From: Vulcanisaeta sp. JCM 16161
GTDB taxonomy: Archaea > Thermoproteota > Thermoprotei > Thermoproteales > Thermocladiaceae
Direction of reading: 5' to 3'
NCBI RefSeq assembly: GCF_001316285.1
Contig: NZ_BBDO01000013.1
Location: 1 to 19,006, forward strand
DNA length: 19,006 nt
Both the position numbers and the translations under genes were made by a program. Every line of letters begins with the position of its first letter. The stretch's first letter is position 1. This document shows, one piece after another, positions 1-7,597 of the stretch. The notes under the pieces are model-generated. The model saw nothing but the letters and a program-made list of their open reading frames with translations. It ran no database searches and had not been told where the DNA came from.

Positions 1-363
1 GACGCCGAGCTTCTTCCTTAATTTCCAGGAGATCACGTCTATGGCCTCATCCTTAATGCTATAGGTTAGCTTTTGCATTGTTCTATTCATTTGGTTCAGC
101 GTCTTCTTAATTTCCTGAACATCCTTGGTAAGCTCATCAAGCTTGGCCGAGTGGCTTTGGAGGATTTTACCGTGCTCATCAAGTTTATTACCGTGTTCCT
201 GCAACAATCCTGTGTGCTCCCGCAGTATCCTGCCGTGCTCCTCAAGGATCCTGCTATGTTCCTCAGGGGTCTTCTCATGCTCCTGCAGTAACCTTGTGTG
301 TTCCTCAAGTATCTGCCCATGCCTTCTCAACTCCTCCTCAATACTCGTTATCCTGCTTAGCAT
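1..363 (-). CDS. Coiled-coil protein with histidine-bearing heptads (C-terminal end outside window)
   Basis: An open frame on the minus strand runs from ATG at 363 out of the left edge (121 codons seen, no stop). Residues 13-82 form ten consecutive seven-residue units such as EEHSRIL, EEHGRIL and QEHGNKL; nine have histidine at the third position and most end in a hydrophobic residue, as in a long coiled coil. The following stretch (VQEIKKTLNQMNRTM, then AIDVISWKLRKKLGV) resembles the coiled-coil part of the DUF3782-type proteins common in Thermoproteales, whose C-terminus is often a PD-(D/E)XK nuclease-like domain; that domain would lie outside the window, so the assignment is tentative. The frame stays open upstream of the ATG (LPAFRQDFNA) to a TGA at 418-420 with no other start codon, so the 5' end may be truncated or frameshifted. 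Confidence 0.7.
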   Translation of the reverse strand, partial: MLSRITSIEEELRRHGQILEEHTRLLQEHEKTPEEHSRILEEHGRILREHTGLLQEHGNKLDEHGKILQSHSAKLDELTKDVQEIKKTLNQMNRTMQKLTYSIKDEAIDVISWKLRKKLGV

Positions 364-611
364 TGCGTTAAAGTCCTGCCTAAAAGCAGGTAATTGAAAA
401 GAGAGCCTTGGTTCACGTCAACGCAATTCACGTGCGTAATGACAGAGGTTAATGAAATAATAGGTGGCTTTGAGTAGTGCAATGAGATAATTAGTTGAGA
501 CATTAATGATGAATTGATACTTCCACCTACCCTACATCAATGAACATACATAGAGACAAAACTACAAAACACCACAAAAACAAACAAACAAAAACACACC
601 AACAACCTGCG
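364..611. other. Intergenic region with T-rich tRNA trailer
   Basis: No gene is recognised between the coiled-coil gene and the tRNA. On the minus strand, the first 40-50 bases downstream of the tRNA (about 560-611) are T-rich, with repeated TTTTTG and TTTG units, as expected for an archaeal transcription termination region. The same trailer occurs after tRNA-Gly(CCC) at 17169-17200. The rest of the stretch is AT-rich and may hold the decayed 5' end of the coiled-coil gene. Confidence 0.5.
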
Positions 612-690
612 TGGTGCGGCCGCCGGGATTCGAACCCGGGTTCTGCGGCTCGGCAGGCCGCCATCCTAGACCAGGCTAGACTACGGCCGC
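612..690 (-). tRNA. tRNA-Gly(GCC), no intron, CCA encoded
   Basis: The minus strand from 690 folds as a complete tRNA. The acceptor stem GCGGCCG pairs with CGGCCGC, the D arm is GTCT/GGAT, and the anticodon stem GCGGC/GCCGC carries the loop CTGCCGA, giving anticodon GCC with the usual T at position 33. The T arm is CCGGG-TTCGAAT-CCCGG. The discriminator base is A (615) and CCA is encoded at 612-614. No intron is present. It differs from the tRNA-Gly at 17090 by only five bases in 76 and shares promoter and trailer with it. Confidence 0.96.
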
Positions 691-713
691 GGTTTGAAAC
701 ACGCTATTTTGGG

Positions 714-719
714 TTTTAA
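714..719 (-). promoter_or_regulatory. TATA-like box of tRNA-Gly(GCC)
   Basis: TTAAAA on the minus strand begins 29 bases before the tRNA 5' end, within the context AAGCTTAAAACCCAA. The tRNA-Gly(CCC) gene has the matching AACTTAAAATCCCAA at exactly the same spacing. The box overlaps the last codons of the DUF309 gene (stop at 716-718). Confidence 0.6.
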
Positions 720-1217
720 GCTTTTTGTATCGATTCCAGGTCTTCCTCCTCGATCTTAAAGGGCCTCGCTAATAGCAGGGCATTATCCATTTTCCTCAGT
801 AATCTCTCCTTATTTATGTAGGGTACTTCGTTTTCTGCGATTAATTCTCTTGCCCTAACGATCAGTCTCCCAAACGCCTCTAGGTTGTTTTCCTGTATCT
901 TCACAAAGGCTGCCGCTAGTATTATCAATCCCCGTATGCCCTCATTCCTGTTTTTACGCCATACCTTCTCGAGCACCTCATGGGCCTCCCAAAACCTCTC
1001 CTCGTTGAATAACTCAATGTACCTCCTAATGGCGTATTCCTCGTTGTGTTCCTTATCTTCTTCGAGGTCGATATTAATAACCTTCATGATTCTGAATCCT
1101 AGGCCTTCTATTTTGTGCGTATCTTCATCCGTGTTTACCTCTAGGTCGATTTCGAGGTGTTTTTCCGAAATTCTAATGTTTATTATCTTAAGATTTGATT
1201 TTTTTACGTAGGTTCAT
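716..1217 (-). CDS. DUF309 family protein; frameshift in an A7 run near the start
   Basis: The intact part from ATG 1087 (123 aa) carries the family signature: a helix with FNEERFWEAHEVLEKVWR followed by RGLIILAAAFVKIQ, typical of the small helical DUF309 proteins of unknown function. The same frame is open and protein-like for about 38 more codons upstream but lacks a start codon. An ATG at 1217 in another frame reads MNLRKK up to seven A residues (1199-1205) and joins that frame if one A is skipped. A TATA-like ATTTAAA at 1242-1248 sits 25-31 bases before 1217, the right distance for a leaderless start there. I therefore place the start at 1217 with a frameshift (about 166 aa). This may be a sequencing error, transcript slippage or a mutation. 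If all are rejected, the gene starts at 1087. Confidence 0.75.
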
Positions 1218-1240
1218 GAGCAGTGCTGGTCTATCCTCCG

Positions 1241-1249
1241 GTTTAAATC
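1241..1249 (-). promoter_or_regulatory. TATA-like box for the DUF309 gene
   Basis: GTTTAAATC on the plus strand (GATTTAAAC on the minus strand) lies 25-32 bases upstream of ATG 1217 and over 150 bases from ATG 1087. It therefore favours the upstream start. Confidence 0.45.
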
Positions 1250-1318
1250 CAGGGTTATTTGCTATTAATAATACCCTAATGATTGCGAACTGACACGGCT
1301 ATTTTTAATTCCTTTGGC

Positions 1319-2140
1319 TCATCCTTTAGCGCCGGCGCCTAATGCCAGTAGTCCTCTTACGAAGTACCTGCCCAGGAATATGAATATGACCAGTGGCACT
1401 ATGGCGGCTATTAGCGAGCCGGCGTACGTCTCGTTGTACAACACGCCATAACCACCAATGTACTTCTGGACAGCCAATGCTATTGGTCTTAGGCTTGGTG
1501 ACTCAACGAGCACTAGTGGTATGAAGAAGTTATTCCATGCCATTATCAGTATGTATATTGCCGTGGCTATCACGCCGGGCATTGCCAATGGTAGTAATAT
1601 CCTTAGGAATACCGTGAAGTCGCTCGCCCCATCTATGTATGCCATCTCTATATAGTCCTTCGGTATGACGGATATGAATATGGACATAAGCAGCGCGCCA
1701 GTTGGTATGAAGAATATTAAGTAGGCAAGTATTAAACCTCCATAGCTATTAAATAGGCCGAGTGAAACCATAATCTTGACCAGGGGTACGGCAGCCACCT
1801 CGTAGGGTATGAACGTGCCTATGGCCACTAACGTGAATAATAAGTCACTCAGCCAATGCTTAAGCCTGTAAAAGCCAAACGCCGCCAACGCGCCCAGGAA
1901 CGTGGATATCGCAACGACTGGCAAAACCACAATGGCACTATTAATTAATCCATAGACTAGGCTCTCGGCTACGGTCACTATGTTACTCACGTCAAACCCA
2001 CTAGGCAGTAATACCGGTGTTGTCTCCGCGGCCAGGGTCGTTTTAAATGAGTTAACCACCATTGCATAGAGCGGTACTAACCATAGCACAATTATTATTG
2101 CAAGGACCACCTGGTGAATTACGGACCTGGCGTTAACCAT
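1319..2140 (-). CDS. Carbohydrate ABC transporter permease, MalG/UgpE type
   Basis: This is an inner-membrane subunit of a binding-protein-dependent sugar importer (273 aa, normal family length). It has six hydrophobic segments: one at residues 8-29, several through the middle, and one near the C-terminus (LIAAIVPLVIFIFLGRYF). The cytoplasmic EAA loop, which contacts the ATPase, is EMAYIDGASDFTVFLRILLP, close to the family consensus EAAxxDGAsxxxxFxxixlP. It lies four bases after the stop of the other permease and is the last gene of the operon. No ATP-binding subunit follows; archaeal sugar importers often share an ATPase encoded elsewhere. The substrate is unknown; a sugar or oligosaccharide is inferred from the family and from the catabolic neighbours. 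The frame is intact. Confidence 0.93.
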   Translation of the reverse strand: MVNARSVIHQVVLAIIIVLWLVPLYAMVVNSFKTTLAAETTPVLLPSGFDVSNIVTVAESLVYGLINSAIVVLPVVAISTFLGALAAFGFYRLKHWLSDLLFTLVAIGTFIPYEVAAVPLVKIMVSLGLFNSYGGLILAYLIFFIPTGALLMSIFISVIPKDYIEMAYIDGASDFTVFLRILLPLAMPGVIATAIYILIMAWNNFFIPLVLVESPSLRPIALAVQKYIGGYGVLYNETYAGSLIAAIVPLVIFIFLGRYFVRGLLALGAGAKG

Positions 2141-2144
2141 ACCA

Positions 2145-3005
2145 TCACCCCTGGGTTATCCACCTCTTTAACCCATACAGTGCGTAGGGTACGACTACGG
2201 CAACCGCGATTGCAATGACTATACCCGCTATAGCCGTTGCCTCTGCAAAGTGCTCGCTTATGTAATCCCAGTATAGGTTAATAACCGCGGTCTCAACAAA
2301 CGGATTTAATGCAACCATTCCATAAGGTAGTGAGAATATCCTTAGGGCGAACAGGAAGAGCAGTGCTGATGATATTATTAAGGCACCCCTGACGTTGGGT
2401 AATAATATCCTTAGGTATATCGTGAATGTTCCAGCCCCATCAACCTTAGCGGCATCAATCACTGACTGTGGCACATTCATGAGCATCGCGAGGTAGAAAA
2501 TAACCGCAAGCCCTGAGTAGGCCCAGGTGGTTACTAGGAAGATGCTCCAGAAGGCATTTTGAGGGCCTAACCAATTAATCGCGGGTAGTCCAATTAGCTT
2601 AAATACGTAATCAAGCCCATACTCAACGTTATAGAGCCATAGCCATATAAAGGCATTGGCTATCATGGGCATTGCCAATGGGTATATTAATATCGATAGG
2701 TAGACATTACGTTGCGTATTACTCCTCAGGAAGAACAGTAACCCAGCCAATATTATGCCCAATGCATTACCGGCTGCGACGAGTAAGACCGCCAATAGCA
2801 TTGACCTCTCCAATGAAGCAACGGTAATGGGGTTTGTAAGGATCTTCACGTATGTTTGGAGACCCACGAATTGCGGTATTGGGTTAAACAATGACCAATT
2901 AGTGAATGAGTAGTAATAATCCCAAAGGAGCATGTATAGGAGGAATACACCAAAGATTAAGGCGGGAGAGGAAAAAATAAGCATGGTTTTAAGTTCATGC
3001 CTCAT
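2145..3005 (-). CDS. Carbohydrate ABC transporter permease, MalF/UgpA type
   Basis: This is the first permease of the importer (286 aa). Residues 6-28 form the first membrane segment (MLIFSSPALIFGVFLLYMLL), followed by a periplasmic-type stretch with SFTNWSLFNP and FVGLQTYVKI, then five further membrane segments. The EAA loop is VIDAAKVDGAGTFTIYLRIL. It starts five bases after the binding-protein stop and ends four bases before the MalG-type permease, so the three genes are surely co-transcribed on the minus strand. The C-terminus (YALYGLKRWITQG) is normal. Both permeases are undamaged, unlike the binding-protein gene in front of them. Confidence 0.93.
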   Translation of the reverse strand: MRHELKTMLIFSSPALIFGVFLLYMLLWDYYYSFTNWSLFNPIPQFVGLQTYVKILTNPITVASLERSMLLAVLLVAAGNALGIILAGLLFFLRSNTQRNVYLSILIYPLAMPMIANAFIWLWLYNVEYGLDYVFKLIGLPAINWLGPQNAFWSIFLVTTWAYSGLAVIFYLAMLMNVPQSVIDAAKVDGAGTFTIYLRILLPNVRGALIISSALLFLFALRIFSLPYGMVALNPFVETAVINLYWDYISEHFAEATAIAGIVIAIAVAVVVPYALYGLKRWITQG

Positions 3006-3010
3006 TTAAA

Positions 3011-4513
3011 TCACCCACTAACTACTGCTTGAGCTGTGACCCACGGTGGTACGTAGCAGCCTAGGTAGTGACCTGGCCAACCAAGGTACCCAAGGCCCAG
3101 CTGATTAGCCTTCAACCACTCAGCCTTCTCCTCCGCCAGTGCCGATGCTAATGTGCTCATCCACTGTGACGTACCACTCGGGCCAACCTCGGCGTAAGTC
3201 AGTAAGCTGGTCTATCTGGGCGAGGACGTCATCAAATACACCGCCATCACTAAGCTGGTATACGAAGCGGCACCAATCACTTGGATTCTTACTCCAGTTA
3301 ACGAGCTCCTCATAACTCCACCACTGCTCCGGCGTGTTGTAATAATCTGTGGTTATGTTGGTGTAGAACGTTACGGCCTTCCACTTTGTCCAGGTCGGCT
3401 CACCACCGGGTATCCCACTGCCCCAGTACCACGAACTCCACCACTTAGCAAATAGGACTCCATAACTCTCGCCTGGGCCAACCGGGACAGCTACTGCATC
3501 AACAACTAGTGGGTAAACACCCGCGGTTCCTGGGAATGGCTCTGCCATGGCCGTTATGTTGGTCCATGACGTGTATGGCGGTATTGCTGGGTACGTCGTT
3601 GTGTTTAGGAAGTCATACGCATAGGTTACCCACCAATCACCATTTACTTGGAATGACGCCTTACCCTCAACGATCCAGGCAGCTCCCTGTGTCCATGTCA
3701 TTGACTCCCAACCTGGGCAGTCAAGGGCCTGGAACTTCAGGAACCAGGTGTTTGTTTCATTGATTATTGCCTGAACCTGCGGATTACTTAGGTTAAGTGT
3801 TCCATATAGGAACTCCATGTATAGCTTGGGACCACCAAGCGCCAGGAATATGTCCTCCCATAGGTTGAACTGGTCCCAGCCACTGTCACCGCCTGGTATC
3901 ATGAAGCAAATACCATGCTGATAAAGCACGTACGCATCATAGTACAGTTGGTCAATTGTTGTTGGTATTGGTAGGTTATACTCCCTCAATACCTGCGGGT
4001 TAAAGAATAGTAGGCCACCCCTATGCACATTCACTGGGAATAGGTACATGTGGCCATTGAACATGCCGGCCTCCATGACGGGTATTGACACGTTACCCGT
4101 ACTAATAAGTGATAACCACCAAGATGTTGCATTATAGAATGAGTTAGCGCCTTGAGGTGCAATTTCTATGTAGCTAATCATCTCGGGTCCCTCGTGACTC
4201 TGGAATGTCGTTGGTGGCTTACCAGCCTCAATCAATGCGATAATTGCGTACTTGGCCGACGTACCACCAGCACCGGCACTACGTACGGCACAACAAGTAT
4301 GTGGAAGTACTGCTCAAATAATGGCCAGGTATGCTCACCAGCCACCTTACCAGTGGTTGCCCACCAGGTGTAGAAGAGAACCTCCTTGGGTGGTGGCGGC
4401 ACTGTTGGCCTGGTCGCGTAATAGGCCAGTAGACCACCAAGGACCACAACGACGACTATTAGGACAACAACCCATATTAATGTTGTACGAGAGATTCCTA
4501 GACGGGCCGTCAT
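3011..4513 (-). CDS. Sugar ABC transporter substrate-binding protein, two frameshifts
   Basis: This is a family 1 extracellular solute-binding protein, about 500 aa. It starts at ATG 4513 with a short basic stretch and one membrane segment (residues about 10-31, LIWVVVLIVVVVVLGGLLAY), then a proline linker TVPPPPKEV and the domain start LFYTWWATTG, a typical archaeal membrane-anchored binding protein. The frame breaks twice. Near 4273 one base is missing (restoring a third C in CC on the plus strand gives PYVVPGAGGTSAKYAIIALI, joining IEAGKPPTTFQSHEG). Near 3200 another shift joins QIDQLT to TYAEVGPSGTSQWMSTLA and the true C-terminus ending WVTAQAVVSG at the TGA at 3011. With both repaired the protein is complete and ends five bases before the permease. 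Clean motifs on both sides suggest sequence error or very recent mutation. Confidence 0.88.
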
Positions 4514-4532
4514 ACAGTCTTTTGGGTATTTT

Positions 4533-4545
4533 CATAAATTTTAAA
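4533..4545 (-). promoter_or_regulatory. TATA-like box of the ABC operon
   Basis: TTTAAAATTTATG on the minus strand lies 20-32 bases before ATG 4513, consistent with a leaderless archaeal transcript for the binding protein and permeases. Confidence 0.5.
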
Positions 4546-4559
4546 GTTTTAGGGTATTA

Positions 4560-4596
4560 TAGGTATACTTGGGTACACCTAGGTATCAATATTGAT
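4560..4596. promoter_or_regulatory. Candidate operator between divergent transport and dehydratase genes
   Basis: The 213-base gap between the divergent binding-protein and dehydratase genes holds an imperfect inverted repeat (AGGTATACTT facing GGGTACACCT, 4561-4580) and a perfect 12-base palindrome ATCAATATTGAT (4585-4596). AGGTAT recurs at 4561 and 4581. The position between two promoters for functionally linked genes makes a shared regulator site plausible. No regulator gene is seen in the window. Confidence 0.3.
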
Positions 4597-4695
4597 GAAA
4601 ATATATCGCACTTATTAAGATATAATACTATAGTTGTGAATTGTATTGAGTTATTTATTTATAAATGATTAAATAATACTAAGTTAGTTATAATG

Positions 4696-4703
4696 TTAAA
4701 ATA
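4696..4703 (+). promoter_or_regulatory. TATA-like box of the dehydratase operon
   Basis: TTAAAATA lies 24-31 bases before ATG 4727, the usual spacing for a leaderless archaeal mRNA. Confidence 0.45.
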
Positions 4704-4726
4704 GTGCTGTCGGCTTTTATTGCTGT

Positions 4727-5050
4727 ATGGAGTCCGTAATCATAACCGGCGCGCCCGCTATAGTACTTAATCCAAGCGATAATGTCGCCGTAGCTCTTAG
4801 GGATTTGAGGGCTGGCGAGGATGTTGAGTTGGTAATAGGTAATTCAAGGGTTAAGGTTAAGTTACTTAATGACATACCCTTTGGGCATAAATTTGCCATT
4901 AGGGATATTCGTATGTGTGATTACGTGATTAAGTACGGCCATGTAATTGGTAGGGCTAAGCGTGACATTAAGGCTGGCGAGCACGTCCATGTTCACAATG
5001 TGGAGAGTTTAACCGCTGTTCACAGTGTCTGTAGGGGTGGTAATCCATGA
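4727..5050 (+). CDS. UxaA-family sugar-acid dehydratase, small SAF-domain subunit
   Basis: A 107-aa protein matching the N-terminal SAF domain of altronate/galactarate dehydratases. The fold signature is seen as NPSDNVAVALRDLRAGEDV at residues 12-30, the conserved IPFGHKFAIRDI at about 50-61, and the C-terminal YGHVIGRAKRDIKAGEHVHVHN (about 69-90), where the family normally has VGxxxxdIxxGewVHxHN. In bacteria this domain is often fused to the catalytic domain; in archaea it is commonly a separate gene. It overlaps the catalytic subunit gene by four bases (ATGA), so the two are translationally coupled and should form one enzyme. The substrate (altronate, galactarate, sulfolactate or another 2-hydroxy acid) cannot be decided. 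Confidence 0.88.
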   Translation: MESVIITGAPAIVLNPSDNVAVALRDLRAGEDVELVIGNSRVKVKLLNDIPFGHKFAIRDIRMCDYVIKYGHVIGRAKRDIKAGEHVHVHNVESLTAVHSVCRGGNP

Positions 5051-6216
5051 GTAGGCCCACGATACTTGGCTACGTAAGGCCTGACGGTAGGGTTGGCATT
5101 AGGAATTACTTACTTGTGATGTCAACGGTCGTCTGCTCGAGCTTCGTAACCCGTAGAATCGCAGACCAGGTACAGGGTGCCGTGTCCATTGAGAACCCAT
5201 TTGGCTGTGGTCAACTTGAGCCTGACCTTGAGATCACTAAGAGGACGTTAATTGGTATGGCTAAGAATCCAAACGTGGGCGGCGTCCTCGTTGTTGGTCT
5301 CGGTTGCGAGCAGATACAAGCCGATGACTTAGTTAAGGAGATTGAGAGGACGGGTAAGCCCGTGGAGAAGGTCGTGATTCAGGAGGTTGATGGTGGGACC
5401 CCAGCGGCAATCGAGAAGGGTATCACATTACTTAGGAGGATGGCTGAGGAGGTACTTTCACAAAGACCTGAGGAGGTTGATGTATCGAACCTGGTCATGG
5501 GTGTTGAGTGCGGAGGGTCAGACGCAACCTCCGGGTTGGCGGCTAACCCAGTCGTTGGTTACGCATCAGATAAATTAATTGATCTTGGTGGCACGGTAAT
5601 ACTCTCAGAAACCCCTGAAATGATTGGCGCCGAGGACATACTCGCCAAGAGGGCTGTGTCTAAGGAGGTTGGCGACAAAATAATTAAGGTGGTTAGAAAA
5701 TGGGTTAACCTGGCCGCATCCTACGGCGTTGATTTAGTTGGTACACAACCATCACCGGGCAACATAGCGGGTGGTTTAACGACTATTGAGGAAAAGTCAC
5801 TAGGCGCCATAATTAAGGGTGGTTCTAGACCAATACAGGGTGTTGTTGATTACGCTGAGGAGGTGAGGGGCAAGGGCTTGTGGATAATGGATACGCCGGG
5901 CTACGACATAATGTCCGTGGTAGGCATGGTTGCTGGCGGCGCTACCCTGGTTGTATTCACCACAGGCCGTGGAACACCGACAGGCAATCCAATAGCCCCT
6001 GTGATCAAGGTCACGGCAAACCCATATACGGCTAAGAAAATGCGTGAAAACATAGACTTTGACGCGAGCACCGTGACACTTGGCCAGGAAACAATCGAGC
6101 AGGCTGGCGAGAAGCTGTTCAAGTTAATAGTGGATGTGGCTAGGGGTAGACCAACAAGGGCTGAATTGCTTGGGTTCAGGGAATTCGTAATACACAAGAT
6201 AATACCATCATTTTAA
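5047..6216 (+). CDS. uxaA: UxaA-family sugar-acid dehydratase, large catalytic subunit
   Basis: A 389-aa protein of the altronate/galactarate/sulfolactate lyase family, iron-dependent enzymes that remove water from sugar acids (or sulfite from sulfolactate). Diagnostic stretches are YVRPDGRVGIRNYLLV at 9-24, NPFGCGQLE near 50, VLVVGLGCEQIQADDL near 80-95, LVMGVECGGSDATSG near 149-163, SETPEMIGAEDILAKR near 189, GLTTIEEKSLGAIIKGG near 242, and the C-terminal MDTPGYD and FTTGRGTPTGNPIAPVIKV. The conserved cysteines in FGCG, GLGCEQ and VECGGSD are present. The frame is intact with normal length. It overlaps the small subunit at the start and the opposite-strand protease-like gene by nine bases at the end. 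With the divergent sugar transporter and nearby dehydrogenase it fits sugar-acid catabolism. The symbol reflects the family; the true substrate is unknown. Confidence 0.9.
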   Translation: MSRPTILGYVRPDGRVGIRNYLLVMSTVVCSSFVTRRIADQVQGAVSIENPFGCGQLEPDLEITKRTLIGMAKNPNVGGVLVVGLGCEQIQADDLVKEIERTGKPVEKVVIQEVDGGTPAAIEKGITLLRRMAEEVLSQRPEEVDVSNLVMGVECGGSDATSGLAANPVVGYASDKLIDLGGTVILSETPEMIGAEDILAKRAVSKEVGDKIIKVVRKWVNLAASYGVDLVGTQPSPGNIAGGLTTIEEKSLGAIIKGGSRPIQGVVDYAEEVRGKGLWIMDTPGYDIMSVVGMVAGGATLVVFTTGRGTPTGNPIAPVIKVTANPYTAKKMRENIDFDASTVTLGQETIEQAGEKLFKLIVDVARGRPTRAELLGFREFVIHKIIPSF

Positions 6217-6588
6217 ACCATAATTAAGGAGCAGTAACTGTTCAGTTTCCTTAAGCGTTCCCCTGACAACATCAACCTCAAGACCCAAGGCCTCTAAGGC
6301 GGTAACTCCAAGCACGTTTACATCCTTTTCCTCGCCAAAGATCACGGTTACGGCACCCCTCCTACCCATAACCTCAATAATGGCACCACCAATATCACGC
6401 TCAACATAACCACCAAATGCAAGGAACCTCCTTTTCTCGAGTGGCTTAATCCCTATTGAATTCAGGAGTGAGGACGATATTACGGAGTAAATGGCCCCAG
6501 TATCAACAATGCCATCAACCTCAACATACTTACTCATGTCGGCTGGATTATAGACCTTAAACTTAACCTTAACAATTCCCATCAACAT
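6208..6588 (-). CDS. Small aspartyl-protease-like protein (clan AA, retropepsin fold)
   Basis: A 126-aa protein with the motif VDGIVDTGAIYSVISSSLL at about residues 23-41. The DTGA followed by hydrophobic beta-strand residues is the active-site loop of retropepsin-like aspartyl proteases. The later ALEALGLEVD matches the conserved ALExLGLxVD region of archaeal members, in which a homodimer would supply the second aspartate. No transmembrane segment is seen. The start may be ATG 6588 or ATG 6582 (MGIVKVKF). It is convergent with the dehydratase gene and overlaps its last nine bases. Archaeal homologues are widespread and have no established function known to me; the fold assignment is good and proteolytic activity is inferred. 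Confidence 0.75.
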   Translation of the reverse strand: MLMGIVKVKFKVYNPADMSKYVEVDGIVDTGAIYSVISSSLLNSIGIKPLEKRRFLAFGGYVERDIGGAIIEVMGRRGAVTVIFGEEKDVNVLGVTALEALGLEVDVVRGTLKETEQLLLLNYGLK

Positions 6589-6614
6589 TTTAAGCGACTA
6601 ACGACCTTTTAAAT

Positions 6615-7504
6615 CTACCCATCGCTGATGTTTGCTAATTCGTAGTATAGTTTTAGTAGGGCTTGGGTGCCCTTTTCACCGAGTCCCTTGGCTACCAAGC
6701 ATTGTATAGTTGTAGTGTTAATGCCGTACCTGGTAGTGGGACGTTGAGTTTGTTCGCAGTCTCTATGGCGTACCTAAGGTCCTTCCTTAGGTGGGCTGCC
6801 CTGAATCCAGGTTCGAAGTCTCCCTTCATCATCTTGGGCATGTAGTACTGAACCGTGAATGAGTTCGCAGCGCCAGTGGATAACACCGTGAACAGCTTCT
6901 CCATGTCGATACCTGCCTTTTTGGCGAGTGCCATTGCCTCGGCTACGGCGAGCATGTTAATACCAACAACTATTTGATTGAGAAGCTTGAGCATCTGGCC
7001 ATTACCAACATCGCCGGCATATATTATCGTCTTACCCATCGCCTGAAGCACTGGCTTGACCCTCTCAAAGACCTCGTACTTGCCGCCGACCATTATGGTT
7101 AACGTGCCCTGCCTAGCCCCAATATCACCGCCAGTCACTGGTGCATCCAGGAACTCAATACCATATCTGCTCAACTCCCTAGCAAAATACCTAGCATGTT
7201 CTGGGGAGTTTGTGCTCATATCAATGACTATGAGGCCGGGGTGAGCACCATGAATAACGCCACTAGGTCCCAGTAGAACCTCCTCCACATCTGGTGCGTC
7301 CGTGACCATATCAATAACGACGTCGGACCTCTCGGCAACCTCCTTTGGACTCTCCGCAACCGGTATACCGAGCTTCACGAAGGGCTCGGTCTTCGACCTA
7401 GTCCTATTATAAACAATTAGTGGGAAGCCGGCCCTGTGAATGTTCATGGCCATGGCACTACCCATAATACCAAGCCCTATGAATCCGACCCTAAGCCTCT
7501 CCAT
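6615..7504 (-). CDS. 3-hydroxyisobutyrate / tartronate-semialdehyde dehydrogenase family, frameshift near C-terminus
   Basis: This is a beta-hydroxyacid dehydrogenase, about 296 aa when repaired. The N-terminal Rossmann motif is GFIGLGIMGSAMAMNIHRAG (residues 8-27). The substrate-binding loop is FLDAPVTGGDIGARQGTLTI (about 118-137), and GNGQMLKLLNQIVVG near 167-181 holds the expected catalytic lysine. The uninterrupted frame stops early at LYNAW (270 aa). Adding one base near 6696 (an A in AA on the plus strand) continues it as NALVAKGLGEKGTQALLK to LYYELANISDG and a TAG at 6615, the normal family ending. The family reduces or oxidises compounds such as tartronate semialdehyde or 3-hydroxyisobutyrate. 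Beside a UxaA-family dehydratase, a role in sugar-acid breakdown is likely. A TATA-like CTTAATATT (plus strand 7527-7535) precedes the start. Confidence 0.88.
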
Positions 7505-7566
7505 ACAAATAAGCCATGACCCACCACTTAATATTCATTGCCTATAACCTGTTTAAATAGAGTCAT

Positions 7567-7575
7567 TATTTAAAG
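7567..7575 (+). promoter_or_regulatory. TATA-like box of the molybdopterin-binding gene
   Basis: TATTTAAAG lies 23-31 bases before GTG 7598. This supports that GTG as a leaderless start rather than the GTG at 7633 within the gene. Confidence 0.45.
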
Positions 7576-7597
7576 GCGCATTTGGTAAGTCGGTAAT

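Noticed and set aside
73..397. Plus- and minus-strand open frames with repeated Cys/Ser or Arg/Ser patterns near the left edge.
   Set aside because: They are shadows of the heptad-repeat coiled-coil gene; the repeat period of 21 bases keeps other frames open.
885..1211. Plus-strand open frame of 108 codons opposite the DUF309 gene.
   Set aside because: Its translation is rich in Ser, Phe and Leu with no family signature, and the opposite strand carries the recognisable DUF309 motif.
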